From contig JAOTOM010004671.1 of the NCBI GenBank assembly GCA_034440615.1, positions 124,001 through 188,000 on the forward strand: DNA of 64,000 nt, read 5' to 3'. This DNA comes from Ashinkailepas kermadecensis. Its lineage: Eukaryota; Arthropoda; Thecostraca; Neolepadidae. The position numbers were made by a program, and so were the translations under genes. Positions within the stretch are counted from its first letter, which is position 1; the number at the start of each line of letters is the position of its first letter. A model generated the notes under the pieces. That model saw only the letters and a list, made by a program, of their open reading frames with translations. It did not search any database and had not been told where the DNA came from. Shown one piece after another: positions 36,172 to 47,955 of the stretch.

Positions 36172-36175
<4 letters not shown>

Positions 36176-36224
36176 CACTGGCCAATGCCATTATCTGAGG
36201 TAGTACCATTATCAGATGTAGCTC

Positions 36225-36540
36225 CATTCTCACGCGCATCACAGCTCTGGGAGAGCCTCACGGCAGACAAAGGCCCACAGCCCTAGACTCACGCGCATCA
36301 CAGCTCCGGGGGAGCCTCGCGGCAGACAAAGGCCCACAGCCCTAGACTCGCGCGCATCACAGCTCCGGGAAATCCTCGCGGCAGACAAAGGCTGACAGCC
36401 CTAGACTCGCGTGTATCACAGCTCCGGGAGAGGCTCGCGGCAGACAAAGGCTCACAGCCCTAGACTCACGCGCATCACAGCTCCGGGAGAGCCTCGCGGC
36501 AGACAAAGGCCCACAGCTCTGGAGTCGCGCGCATCACACT
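36225..36540. repeat. 59/60-bp minisatellite
   Basis: CACGCGCATCACAGCTCCGG + GAGAGCCTCGCGGCAGACAA + AGGCCCACAGCCCTAGACT, five copies. Confidence 0.95.
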
Positions 36541-37479
36541 TTCTCCTCCTTGTTATCATGCAGAAAGGAAATGAACAGCGGTTCGAGCAATGGACGGTCG
36601 AGCGACGTATGACGCTTCTATCTGGGTCGGAATTATTGGCTTACGTCTCCTGCCAGCATTCAATTTCCCCGTGAGCATGCTGTACAGGCGCAATGTGCCG
36701 TCCGCCTTCGTCTGCCGGCGTGATACATCGGAACCCGCCCATGCCCTGAGTAGGAGCCTACCGCGAATCCTGCGGGAGGCTGCTACGGGCACGTGTCCCA
36801 AACTGTTGTTTATATTAAGTTGTCTCTGTTACGACAGCGGCTTTAGTTAATTAGTTACGTCGGTTTGTGGCCGGCAGAAAATGACAAAAGATCGCCATTT
36901 TAAGAGTACCCTGTCCGACATCCCGCATCTTCACCTGACCTACACCCACAGTGATTGGTTCCACAAATCTGACTTGGTTCTCTGGCTCTCGTTGTCAAAT
37001 GTCACTCAGTCGTGATGTCATCACTCGCGTGATGGTCACCATTCGTCAATGACGTTTGGTCCGAGCCAATCGCACACAATTTCACTACAAATTGCCGACA
37101 TCGAATGCACAAACTAGCCGTCCAACTTTCTCACTAATGTTAAACGCGGTCACTTCACCCTTCATAATGACTGGCCATGAGATGCTCATCAGCAGAGCTC
37201 AGCTTGAGACCAGAGCAGAGCTTGACACGCTGCCAGGTAGCGGGTCAAACTCCATAATTCCTCACACGAAAAGGCTATAAACTTACTTTTCTGAGCGTAG
37301 TCATGCTATGAAGCTCCGATTTTAGCTGCCTTTGTATTTTTACAAAGAAACATGGGTGCACGTGACAAGCTGAAAGTGTCCTTCTGTATGTAATTAACCC
37401 GACATATTTTTTAATCGAGCACTTGACATGAATACCAATATAGCGAGAAGGCACGGGACAGTAAAGCATCAGCTGTTTA
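36541..37479. other. No recognised gene
   Basis: Unique sequence with short unassigned frames. Confidence 0.4.
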
Positions 37480-37858
37480 CCCTCATATAGCCGGATCAGT
37501 GGTGGAGCTGCAGCCCGCATATAGCCGGATCCGTGGTGAAGCTGCAGCCCGCATATAGCCGGATCAGTGGTGAAGCTGCAGCCCGCATATAGCCGGATCA
37601 GTGGTGGAGCTGCAGCCTGCATATAGCCGGATCCGTGGTGAAGCTGCAGCCCGCATATAGCTGGATCAGTGGTGGAGCTGCAGCCCGCATATAGCCGGAT
37701 CAGTGGTGGAGCTGCAGCCTGCATATAGCCGGATCCGTGGTGAAGCTGCAGCCCGCATATAGCTGGATCAGTGGTGGAGCTGCAGCCCGCATATAGCTGG
37801 ATCCGTGGTGAAGCTGCAGCCCGCATATAGCCGGATCAGTAGTGGAGCTGCAGCCTGC
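37480..37858. repeat. 34-bp minisatellite
   Basis: GCCCGCATATAGCCGGATCA + GTGGTGGAGCTGCA, about 11 copies. Confidence 0.96.
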
Positions 37859-38235
37859 AGTAGCGATCGGTGGCCTTGTCCCGCTGACCCGGCACACCAT
37901 AACCCTGATCCGACGGGACACTGCAACCTGGCACGTGATCACCAGGTCAGACCGGTGGTCACCAGGTCAAACCGGCGGTCACCATGGGCAAGCAAACACT
38001 CGAGACAGTAAATCCACTCCTCACTTTCGGCTCTCGTCGCGAACGCACGTGAAAGTAGAGTCGGGCTACCCCCGCGTGTGCGCTTTGGTCGCATGCGTCG
38101 CATTTCCCGTCGGCCCTGCGCTTATAAATGACGCGCGCACGCGAGGTACGCAGGCAAAACTGGCCGTGCGGGGCCGTCCCGACATGGCGCCGCGGTCTCG
38201 GCCGGCTCTGGCTTTCGTCAGGCCGCGGCTCCCGT
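37859..38235. other. Short GC-rising spacer
   Basis: Two to three copies of GGTCACCAGGTCA(G/A)ACCGG at 37940-37985, then CpG-rich sequence leading to the 31-bp array. Confidence 0.5.
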
Positions 38236-38253
38236 CCGGGTCACGTGACCCGG

Positions 38254-38890
38254 CGAAGACCGCGGAGCGACCGGGTCACGTCTGACGGCTGCCTCCGGAC
38301 GTCGGGTCACGTCTGGCGGCCGTCTCCGGACGTCGGGTCACGTCTGACGACTGCCTCCGGACGTCGGGTCACGTCTGGCGGCCGTCTCCGGACGTCGGGT
38401 CACGTCTGACGGCTGCCTCCGGACGTCGGGTCACGTCTGACGGCTGCCTCCGGACGTCGGGTCACGTCTGACGGCTGCCTCCGGACGTCGGGTCACGTCT
38501 GACGACTGCCTCCGGACGTCGGGTCACGTCTGACGACTGCCTCCGGACGTCGGGTCACGTCTGACGGCCGCCTCCGGACGTCGGGTCACGTCTGGCGGCC
38601 GTCTCCGGACGTCTGACGACTGCCTCCGGACGTCGGGTCACGTCTGACGGCCGTCTCCGGACGTCGGGTCACGTCTGGCGGCTGCCTCCGGACGTCGGGT
38701 CACGTCTGACGGCCGTCTCCGGACGTCGGGTCACGTCTGGCGGCTGCCTCCGGACGGCGGGTCACGTCTGACGGCCGTCTCCGGACGTCGGGTCACGTCT
38801 GACGACTGCCTCCGGACGTCGGGTCACGTCTGACGACTGCCTCCGGACGTCGGGTCACGTCTGGCGGCCGTCTCCGGACGCCGGGTCACG
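38254..38890. repeat. 31-bp GC-rich minisatellite
   Basis: GGGTCACGTCTGACGGCTGC + CTCCGGACGTC, about 20 copies. An 18-base perfect palindrome, CCGGGTCACGTGACCCGG (38236-38253), sits at its left edge and CGGGTCACGTGGTGACC at its right edge. Confidence 0.97.
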
Positions 38891-38962
38891 TGGTGACCGC
38901 CGGCGGCCACATCTGGCAGCCGGGCGTCCGGTGGCCGCCATGCTGTGTCAGTGGGCCGCGCC

Positions 38963-39034
38963 GCAGCCGCCGCAGCAGCCGCAGCAGCCGCAGCAGCCGC
39001 AGCAGCCGCAGCAGCCGCAGCAGTCGCAGCAGCC
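38963..39034. repeat. CAGCAGCCG nonamer repeat
   Basis: About eight copies. The poly-Ala and Gln/Pro frames here are a consequence of the repeat. Confidence 0.95.
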
Positions 39035-39764
39035 GCAGCGCCGTGCTGATGTGGCCACGCCGAGTCGGCGACAGAGTCGTCTCCTGCTGGGGGAGACGGC
39101 AGTCCGACACGGCCACTGCAGGCTACATTCACTGCCGCCCGCCGATAGCTTCATTCACTGCCGGCGACAGAGTCGTCTCCTGCTGGGGCGACGCACGGCT
39201 GCAGCATTCACTCCCTGCCGAGATCGGTCCCGCGACCACGGCTCGCCGGGCCGTCATTGCTTAGCCAAATTCTGACCGTCTGCTCTTCCGGGCAGCTGTG
39301 CAAATCCAACCGAAACGTAAGCCTGTCGCTTCAGATCCACCCACCCTCCCACACAGAACGTGCCGTTTGAATCACAGCGGACAACACCCGATATTTCCAG
39401 AGCCAGAACTAAACCAACGTCTACCGCAGATTTTGATAGATATTGCCATTAGAATTGGAGAGGATCCCAAAGCATTTGGCCTCCAGAATATACTATAACG
39501 TACGTCATGGCCTTAGTGTTAAGTTTGCTTCGAGCAACGGATCAAGATTATGCTTGATCCACCAAGCCGATAGGGTTTCTAGACATGACAACAGGATCAG
39601 CCCACGATATCACATGGCCCCAGAGGTGTCCGTACCGACGTTGTTCCCGCGCGGCGCGGCTGGCCGACGGTGTCCCCACTGGAGGGGACGAGCGACGGCG
39701 AAGCAGTCTCTGGAGTGGACGGGTGGCGGCGGGGCGTTGTCCGAAGGGTACGGTGGTGGTGGTG
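39035..39764. other. No recognised gene
   Basis: GCGACAGAGTCGTCTCCTGC recurs at 39069 and 39166; otherwise unique. Confidence 0.45.
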
Positions 39765-39905
39765 GACGTCGACTGGCCGTCACACTCCCGCCGCCACCGA
39801 CACAGTACCACAGAACAGTGACGTGGCCGGGGTATGGGGTCACGCCGTCACCACACCCCCGCCGCCACCGACACAGCACCACAGAACAGTGACGTGGCCG
39901 GGGCA
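39765..39905. repeat. About 69-bp duplication
   Basis: CGCCGCCACCGACACAGTAC with CACAGAACAGTGACGTGGCC occurs twice. Confidence 0.85.
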
Positions 39906-41223
39906 CGGGATGGTGCCGGTGATGGCTCCTATAGCGATGCCACACGATGCACCCCCCCCCCCCCCATGCCGGACCGGTCTCTGTCGGACCGGAATTAAGC
40001 AGCACTGTTGGATAAATTCCTATAGCTATGACGTCAGACCTGTTGTGCAATTGCTGTCAGCGGGTGGGATCAACTGATGCCACAATCCTCCCGCCGGATT
40101 ATCTTTCCCACCCCCGGCACGAACAATGTCTAGTCCAGTTTGTGCTGGCACAGCGACGGGACGCCTGGCCAGTTCTGCGTCACACAGCGACTGGTTCGTA
40201 TCCGGACCAGCACTCAAGCACGCCCCAGGATGACACCTCACCCTCGGGACAATGCTGTACGAGTCCGCAAACAGGACGGCAAGGGCAGTGGAGCACTGGC
40301 GGGACCGTGCTCAGGTGTCGGTCCAGTCGCGGTGGGATCGACTGCAGGTGCAGGCACCGCCCGCCGCCGCCCGCCGCCGCCGCCGTCATTTCACAGACGC
40401 TGCTCGTAAAGGTCGCCGCACCACTTTGGTGACGTCACTGAGGCGTGCAGACAGTTGCGACACGTCACGTGAGCACACCCGCTGCCGGTGTCTGGGCTGC
40501 GTCCGTGACGGTCGGGCACGCGATCAACAGCTCCTCCAGATCGGAGGTACTTCGGAGATGGTCGGTCTCGGCGGTGCCACTGCCGAGGTGGTGCTCACTG
40601 GGCCAGAGGAGCTTCGTCCCAATATTGCTTACCTTTGGTATATTTCTAGAAAATGGCACGAGGTGGAGAAAGGAAGAATATCAGATTGGATCAGTAAAAG
40701 CCCAGATTAGGCCAACACATTTCATTGAATGTAAGCCAATTCTCAAGGAGGTTTCTTGAAAGTAAGTTTACCTTCCTTGAAAGAAGACCTATGCTGACTT
40801 ATTGGGTGGCCATGATTTAAGCACCAAGGATCGGCGATTGGCATATCGTACATCGGCGATTGGATGACTCATCGAGAGTCGCTTACAAATCCACTGATGG
40901 CAGACGATTCGCTCACACATTCGACCATCACGGTCGACTCATGCCTGAGGCCGGACCGGCGGTCGCAGCTCAACGAACTCGCATCATAAAAGCCATCTCA
41001 CCGATTGGTCAGCCGAGGAATGTCACCAGAAAAGACAACCTCTAAAACCGCCGTCGTCATATCCGTTCTCTAATCTGGCGGATTGTTCAGGAGTGGACGG
41101 CCCGGACACCGGCCGGGCCGTCACTATCCCATCTCGCACCCTTTGTGATGCCGGACGTCCCGGACCGGCGGCTCTGGGCTGTGGACAGGCGGTGTGGCTC
41201 GATCGCCGAGCAACTATAGAGCA
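39906..41223. other. No recognised gene
   Basis: Frames up to 152 codons overlap on both strands in GC-rich sequence; no domain is recognised. Confidence 0.35.
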
Positions 41224-41507
41224 GCGTCCGACTGCCTCCGACCCGTCACGTGACGGGCCGACTGCCTCCGACCTGTCACATGACGGGCCGACTGCCTCCG
41301 ACCTGTTACGTGACGGGCCGACTGCCTCCGACCTGTCACATGACGGGCCGACTGCCTCCGACCTGTCACATGACGGGCCGACTTCCTCCGACCTGTCACG
41401 TGACGGGCCGACTTCCTCCGACCTGTCACATGACGGGCCGACTGCCTCCGACCTGTCACATGACGGGCCGACTGCCTCCGACCTGTCACATGACGGGCCG
41501 ACATTGT
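41224..41507. repeat. 30-bp minisatellite with E-box palindromes
   Basis: GACTGCCTCCGACCTGTCAC + ATGACGGGCC, about 9.5 copies. Units carry TCACATGA or TCACGTGA; the first unit holds the perfect palindrome CCCGTCACGTGACGGG. Confidence 0.96.
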
Positions 41508-42611
41508 TGACGCCGCACAGAGCTCAATCCATCCTTCTACCCCTATGCGAGCAATGTGCTCTTAGTCAATCCTGGCATTGCTAGAGGAATGGGGAAATTT
41601 GATCACCCCTTGATGTTTCCTCGGATAGCTTTTAAACCGTTTAAGATGTCGCTTTAAAAATTGGTATGGATATAGACCCAATGGTCAAACGGGGTGTATG
41701 CTAGATCACCAGGTCAATCACAAATTTCACGATTTTGCATAAACTTGTTGCCAATCAATATATTTCAAAACGGAATATATGTCATGGAACATCATACCAT
41801 CTAATAGCGTTTCAAGTATTAAGTTTATATCAGATAAAACCACTGAGATATGAACTAAGATGTCCCCAAAGTACAAGTATAGCGGACGCATTGCAGACTT
41901 ACATGCAGGCCAGACTATTCCGACGTATAATAAATTAAACGTAAAAATAAATAATAAATTAAATACGTCTAACCCAGGGCTATGGCAGTCACACGCCAAT
42001 TGAGGTGGACCCATGAAGAATCCGGCAGTGTACTCACATCTGCAGCATGACGTCCTGCAGGAACAGACCGTCCACCAGGTGACCGTACGTCACTTCGGGG
42101 CACTCCTCATCCTGGAACGTCTTTATCTGAAACATAATTCTGCAGTTAGTTGGTTCATGCCAGTGTAGTCGGTATTCAGCCGTGCAGTTAGTCGTGTGCC
42201 ATCAGTGCGAGTCGTGTTGTGTTATGCCTACTCCTATCGGCACGTGGTGTCCCATTAGATTCATAGCCAAACAGACACGTGATGTGGGTCGTTAAAATTT
42301 ACATTTCCCATACTGGGCGGCTGCATTGCACAGATCCCGTGTGATGTGTGTGCGGAGGCCATTCGTGAATAGAGACTTACGTTTCGCTTTTTTATTCCGA
42401 AATTTTGCTAACCTTACATCGAGACACCACAAAATAGTTAAAACCGTCTTGTAGCAGGTTCAATCTGATCTATGCACGGCTGCTGCCCGCCCTACAGCTT
42501 TGCTGTATTCTTTGTGTACCATAAAGAATGATGATCGACGGGTAAATATGCAATTAACTGCATAGCCATCGAAAGAATACCTCATAGACTGAGCAACTGA
42601 AACTAGCCAGA
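41508..42611. other. No recognised gene
   Basis: AT-rich spacer with TAAATTAAA-type runs near 41930-41965. Confidence 0.4.
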
Positions 42612-43345
42612 CACCAGACACTACTGCAGCTAGCCATAGCCGTCTTACATCACACTACTGCAGCTAGCCATAGCCGTGTTACATCACACTACTGCAGCTA
42701 GCCATAGCCGTGTTACATCACACTACTGCAGCTAGCCTTAGCCGTCTTACATCACACTACTGCAGCTAGCCTTAGCCGTCTTACATCACACTACTGCAGC
42801 TAGCCTTAGCCGTCTTACATCACACTACTGCAGCTAGCCATAGCCGTGTTACATCACACTACTGCAGCTAGCCTTAGCCGTCTTACATCACACTACTGCA
42901 GCTAGCCATAGCCGTCTTACATCACACTACTGCAGCTAGCCTTAGCCGTCTTACATCACACTACTGCAGCTAGCCTTAGCCGTCTTACATCACACTACTG
43001 CAGCTAGCCATAGCCGTCTTACATCACACTACTGCAGCTAGCCTTAGCCGTCTTACATCACACTACTGCAGCTAGCCTTAGCCGTCTTACACCGGACACT
43101 AATGCAGCCAGTATGAACCATCTTAGACCAGACACTACTGCAGCTAGCATTAACCGTCTTAAACCAGACAAAACTGCAGCTAGCCTTAACCATCTTACGC
43201 CAGACACTACTGCTGCTAGCCTTAGCCGTCTTACACCAGACACTACTGCAGCTAGCCTTAGCCGTCTTACACCGGACACTACTGCAGCTATCCTTAGCCG
43301 TCTTACACCAGACACTACTGCAGCTAGCCTTAACCGTCTTTTCAG
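42612..43345. repeat. 34-bp array passing into 36-bp units
   Basis: CACTACTGCAGCTAGCCTTA + GCCGTCTTACATCA (34 bp) up to about 43090, then 36-bp units ending in ACACCAGA. About 21 copies in all. The change to a multiple of three explains why open frames begin only in the right part. Confidence 0.95.
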
Positions 43346-43486
43346 CCAAATGGAGTCACAGCCTTGCATGAAAATGATCGCATCGCCCGTCCCGACTCGA
43401 TGCTCCCACAGTACGCAATGCGAGTGGCCGTCGATCACTTCCCCGTCTCAAGAACATCACAGGCCATGGCCGCCGCCGCATCGGCG

Positions 43487-44370
43487 CTTCTGGCCCGTCA
43501 CAATGTGCCGACGGCCGGACCCTGCCAGCTACGGCAGCTCTGTCAGCCGTCTCAGAGCGTCTCAGGCCCGTCACAATGTGCCGACGGCCGGACCCTGCCA
43601 GCTACGTCAGCTATGTCAGCCGTCTCAGAGCGTCTCAGGCCCGTCACAATGTGCCGACGGCCGGACCCTACCAGCTACGTCAGCTCTGTCAGCCGTCTCA
43701 GAGCGTCTCAGGCCCGTCACAATGTGCCGACGGCCGGACCCTGCCAGCTACGTCAGCTCTGTCAGCCGTCTCAGGGCGTCTCAGGGCGTCTCAGGCCCGT
43801 CACAATGTGCCGACGGCCGGACCCTGCCAGCTACGGCAGCTCTGTCAGCCGTCTCAGGGCGTCTCAGGCCCGTCACAATGTGCCGACGGCCGGACCCTGC
43901 CAGCTACGTCAGCTCTGTCAGCCGTCTCGGGGCGTCTCAGGCCCGTCACAATGTGCCGACGGCCGGACCTCGCCAGCTACGTCAGCTATGTCAGCCGTCT
44001 CAGAGCGTCGCAGGCCCGTCACAATGTGCCGACGGCCGGACCCTGCCAGCTACGTCAGCTCTGTCAGCCGTCTCAGAGCGTCTCAGGCGCGTCACAATGT
44101 GCCGACGGCTGGACCCTGCCAGCTACGTCAGCTCTGTCAGCCGTCTCAGAGCGTCTCAGGCCCGTCACAATGTGCCGATGGCCGGACCCTGCCAGCTACG
44201 TCAGCTGTCAGCCGTCTCAGGGCGACTCAGGCCCGTCACAATGTGCCGACGGCCGGACCCTGCCAGCTACGTCAGCTCTGTCAGCCGTCTCAGAGCGTCT
44301 CAGGCCCGTCACAATGTGCCGACGGCCGGACCCTGCCAGCTACGTCAGCTATGTCAGCCGTCTCAGGGCG
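43487..44370. repeat. 73-bp minisatellite
   Basis: GGCCCGTCACAATGTGCCGA starts at 43492, 43565 and 43638 and continues for about 12 copies. Since 73 is not a multiple of three and units lack stops, all plus frames are open. Confidence 0.97.
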
Positions 44371-45354
44371 GTTGGACCACACTCTCTGCGTCCAGTCGAA
44401 CAAACACGGTGGACAGCGCGCCATCGGGGCCAGCGACAATAGCCGCCCGGTCCTGGAGAGGAGAATCCGCCTCCTAACGGCAGCGCCAATGAGCCACTAC
44501 GTATTCGAGAGACATATTCGTGGATCGGACGCTCTGGGAATTTGCCGCCCCATCACTCTGATCGGAGAACGGTGTCCTGTTGACTACTGCGCGCTCTCCA
44601 CAATTGTTCTGCCCGAGGCGACTTTCCGGAAGGCTCCACTGCGTGCCAACACAAATATGTTTAGCGAAAAGCCTCAGTCTTGAGAGAATCGGTGCCCCTT
44701 GGAGAATCCCGAGTGCACCGCCTCTTCATTTTGTTTTTACCAGTGGCGCACCTCTGGGAAATGTCGCCTCCTGGACGAGTGCCCTCCCCGCTCCACCACC
44801 TCCGGCCAATATTTCTGGATCAGTCAGTGACGAGACAGCACAACACAAACGGATTTTCAGGACGGTCACTTTTCCCATTGCTCCAGTAACGCGGAAGTCA
44901 CAGAAGTCCAGGTAAAGTGCACGGCCTGACTTCACTAATAGTCTGGTACCTCATGCACCAGCCAAAGTAGGGGCGTCGACTCTGTTGGCGCGCCGATCTC
45001 GTCGCAGCTGCGCAGAGTTTGCCGCGGCTAAGTCCGAGCAGAAAGGAGTGACAGCCGATCGCAGGAAAATCAATGTTCGATCGGCGGTCAGACTAGTGCA
45101 CCCGGTCGATAAGATCGAATGGTAACTTACCGCGTTCTGAAATGGGGCGTGATTTCGCGTTGTGTTATGCGCCTGAGGGAGCGTGGGGTTTGAGCACGTT
45201 TACAGCGATATCGATCGCTAAATAAACACAATCTGATAGGTTTGACCAGGATGCACGGAAGATTAGAAGACTCGAGGACTACAAAAAAATACTCGCATTG
45301 AAAGCCCCCAAAGTCACGCAGGGGCGACATCGACTTAGTATGGCGGCTACATTG
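44371..45354. other. No recognised gene
   Basis: CAGTGGCGCACCTCTGGG at 44741 resembles a hAT-like terminus without a partner; nothing else. Confidence 0.35.
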
Positions 45355-45415
45355 TCACGGGATATGACTGCTATATGATCAACATGGTCGATGCGCCCTA
45401 AAGACCAAATAGCTC
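45355..45415 (+). mobile_element. SINE-like tail repeat, copy 4 (plus strand)
   Basis: GCTATATGATCAACATGGTC followed by GATGCGCCCTAAAGACCAAA and TAGCTCAC. It is the sense counterpart of the minus-strand copies. Its GCTATATGA-TCAA-GGTCGA core also matches the tRNA-SINE 3' region. Confidence 0.55.
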
Positions 45416-45504
45416 ACGGGACAGGACTGGGCTGTTCATGCGGGGCGATGCAGACGGCCCAAGTTCGCGGCAGAAACAACACGTTTTCTCGGAAGAGCGA
45501 CGAG

Positions 45505-45632
45505 CCTAACCAGCGGAAGAGCCTCACCATCGGAAGAGTCTCACCCTCGGAAGAGCCTCACCATCGGAAGAGCCCAACCATCGGAAGAGCCTCATCATTG
45601 GAAGAGCCTCATCATCGGAAGAGCCTCACCAT
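45505..45632. repeat. About 17-bp repeat
   Basis: GGAAGAGCCTCACCATC with variants, about seven copies. Confidence 0.9.
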
Positions 45633-47047
45633 CAGGGCTTCCATCACCGCAATCTCAATTGTTGAGACTGGATCAGGCCCCAGCTCTCCTTCAGTGGCGT
45701 GATCGGCTTCAAGTGTGACAAGTCCAAGCAGCGATAGCAGGGCCGACATGGCAATGGTCAAAGATGATGGATACGCGCATATTGGTGTTAATTTGCAACG
45801 AGATCGCACTACTATTGGAACTTGAAAGCAAAGCGGCTCCATAGCTAACATACATAAGCTTACGTCCGGGGAACCAAGTCACAAAGTAGCATGGGTTAAT
45901 TAATGAACTAATTCCTTTCGTAATAAAATAAGCATTTAAAATAAACGAATTAGATGACAGTCGGTAGAGTCAATCGGATGAAGTCATTGGTATTCTACTA
46001 TGCAATTTTTGTCGGTGCCTAGTCGACATTGTAGTAAGTTCCGATGAGCATGTGATAACGACGAGGTGAGAATGTCGGCGTACACAACTGTCATCCCTGG
46101 GTAGCTTGCATGAACAAAGCAGTGATTCTGAAGTGACATGGCCGACCACTTCAAAAGGTGGCATTGTTCTGGCAGCACTTGGCTACAGGACCAGTAGAGG
46201 TGAACAACATTGGCAACATCGACATGTGCCCGTGTGGTAGGCTATGTTAATTATTTCCGAAGCGAAGGTGGCACATAGGACATCTTCACTGTATTCCGTA
46301 GCTCGCATGCACAATTTTGCAGCCACAATGTCAGTGCATATTATTAGGCCACAGCGAACAGTGTCGTCGCTTTGAAGTGGTAAGAAGATGGTACGCAAAT
46401 CGGAAGCAAGACAAGCTGATATATAGCGGATGTCGAGGTTCCTATCCGTTGACGTTCTTGGTAATCGGAATTAATTTGGTCAAGCATCACCCATGTAGTG
46501 GCAGCTATACTTTTTTCACCACGTGTTTCTTTTAGCACTTGGATGATTTGGGCGAAGCCCCTGGGATTTCAGTCTGGCAATTCCATACACATATTTTCAC
46601 AAGTGCTTAAATGTAGTTTCGTTTCACTGCCAGCCAGTCACCACCCACCGGCTTTGATATCACGCCATGCAACTGACGCTAGAATTGCCTGAGGTTACGG
46701 GCATGGATGGTGAACGTTGTAAAGCAGATTGGGTCATCGCCAGACCTATCCGCTGAGGACGTATTACGTTGCATTTTGTAATGCAATGCAACGCTATAAT
46801 TTTACTTCCTTACGGAGTTGAGAATTGGCATGAAAATTGAAGAACCAATCCAGGTGTTTCCTATGCACATGCCATGCAATTTCGCAACGCGATGTCATTC
46901 GAGCGCGTTATCAGCTGAGACGACCATTCCGCGTGAAGCAAATGACAACAATAACGCCCATAAGCGCGTGCTCTTTTCAATCAGAAATCTAGAGACATGA
47001 AGCCCGCTTCATTCGCCCGGGCACACTCAATGTGGAAGCGTCCCCCC
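45633..47047. other. No recognised gene
   Basis: Unique, mildly AT-rich sequence without a recognisable frame. Confidence 0.4.
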
Positions 47048-47060
47048 GGACATCATTCAG

Positions 47061-47213
47061 GTCTAGGGGTAAGATGCTCGTCTCACAATCGAAAGATTGT
47101 GGGTTCGAATCTCACCTGTCGCTACTCTTCGCCAGCGACCAATCGGCGTGAGAGATTGGCGACGCCATATGACTCAACGGTCGATGTGTCGTAAAACCAA
47201 TAACCAACAACAA
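47061..47213 (+). mobile_element. tRNA-derived SINE, second copy, slightly 5'-truncated, perfect 13-bp TSD
   Basis: Same family as the copy at 52.6 kb, but it lacks the first bases of the tRNA head and begins GTCTAGGGG. GGACATCATTCAG occurs at 47048-47060 and again at 47214-47226, an exact 13-bp target-site duplication. The perfect duplication suggests a fairly young insertion. Confidence 0.92.
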
Positions 47214-47229
47214 GGACATCATTCAGTGA

Positions 47230-47955
47230 CGTCGCACAAGTCCACCAGAAGGTCGGTGGGCGCCGACAGGAACACAAGGCCGGGGCCGCGTTCTGGCCGC
47301 ATCACGGCCGCGATCAACCGCCTCGGCACGGGCGCACGGGCGCAGGGGCGCAGGGGCGTCGGACGCGAGCCGCAGCAGAGACGCTGCGACGTGGCCGCAG
47401 AACTGGTGACCGTCGTCACCTGCCGCAACAATGGCCGACCACCAGGCATTTGCGGCGGAACGGCACGCGGCCGCCGACCGGCGCTCGGCCGGCGCGACGG
47501 TCCGGCGGATCGTCAGCCGGAACTGAGCGGCTACCCGCGTCGCCAGACGGCCGATCAGATCGGATACCAGACGCCGGCGACACCGGCCTGCCGACGTCGC
47601 CGTCCACGTCATCGCGCTGCGGCCGGCCGACCGGCGATGTGCAGTTCCGGTCCAAACAAGCCGTGAGAACCTCGGGCGCGGCGGGCGGCGCCGCGCCAGC
47701 CAGCGGCCGGTGGCGAGGAGCCGCCTGGTCGTGTCGCGCTCGCTCCGCACAGCGCGGCCAAGATGGCGGCGCCCGCGCAGTCGACTCGCGCTCGCCGTCC
47801 GCCTCGCGGTGCGAGCAGTGCGCCACAACTGAACACCGGCCGATGCTATCGCGGCTCGTTCACTCGCGTGTCGACGCTCGCAGTCACTCGGAAATTGTCT
47901 GGGGAGCTGGCCGGCCGCAAAGCGGCATCCACTTTGGACATCACACTTTGGCGCT
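47230..47955. promoter_or_regulatory. CpG-rich segment with YY1-like motif; candidate promoter
   Basis: About 700 bp of non-repetitive GC- and CpG-rich DNA with a YY1-type motif AAGATGGCGGC at 47760-47770. The ATG inside that motif opens a 76-codon plus frame (MAAPAQSTRARRPP...) with no recognised domain. In animals, YY1 motifs overlapping a start codon mark some CpG-type promoters. Here it is only suggestive: no TATA box, splice donor or downstream exon was recognised, and long frames on both strands are expected at this GC content. Confidence 0.3.

Noticed and set aside
38824..39132. Poly-alanine protein frame
   Set aside because: Produced by the CAGCAGCCG repeat read in one frame; no flanking coding evidence.
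43113..44683. Three overlapping plus-strand frames of 288-454 codons
   Set aside because: The 73-bp unit has no stop in any frame, so all three stay open; the protein sequence is only the repeat.
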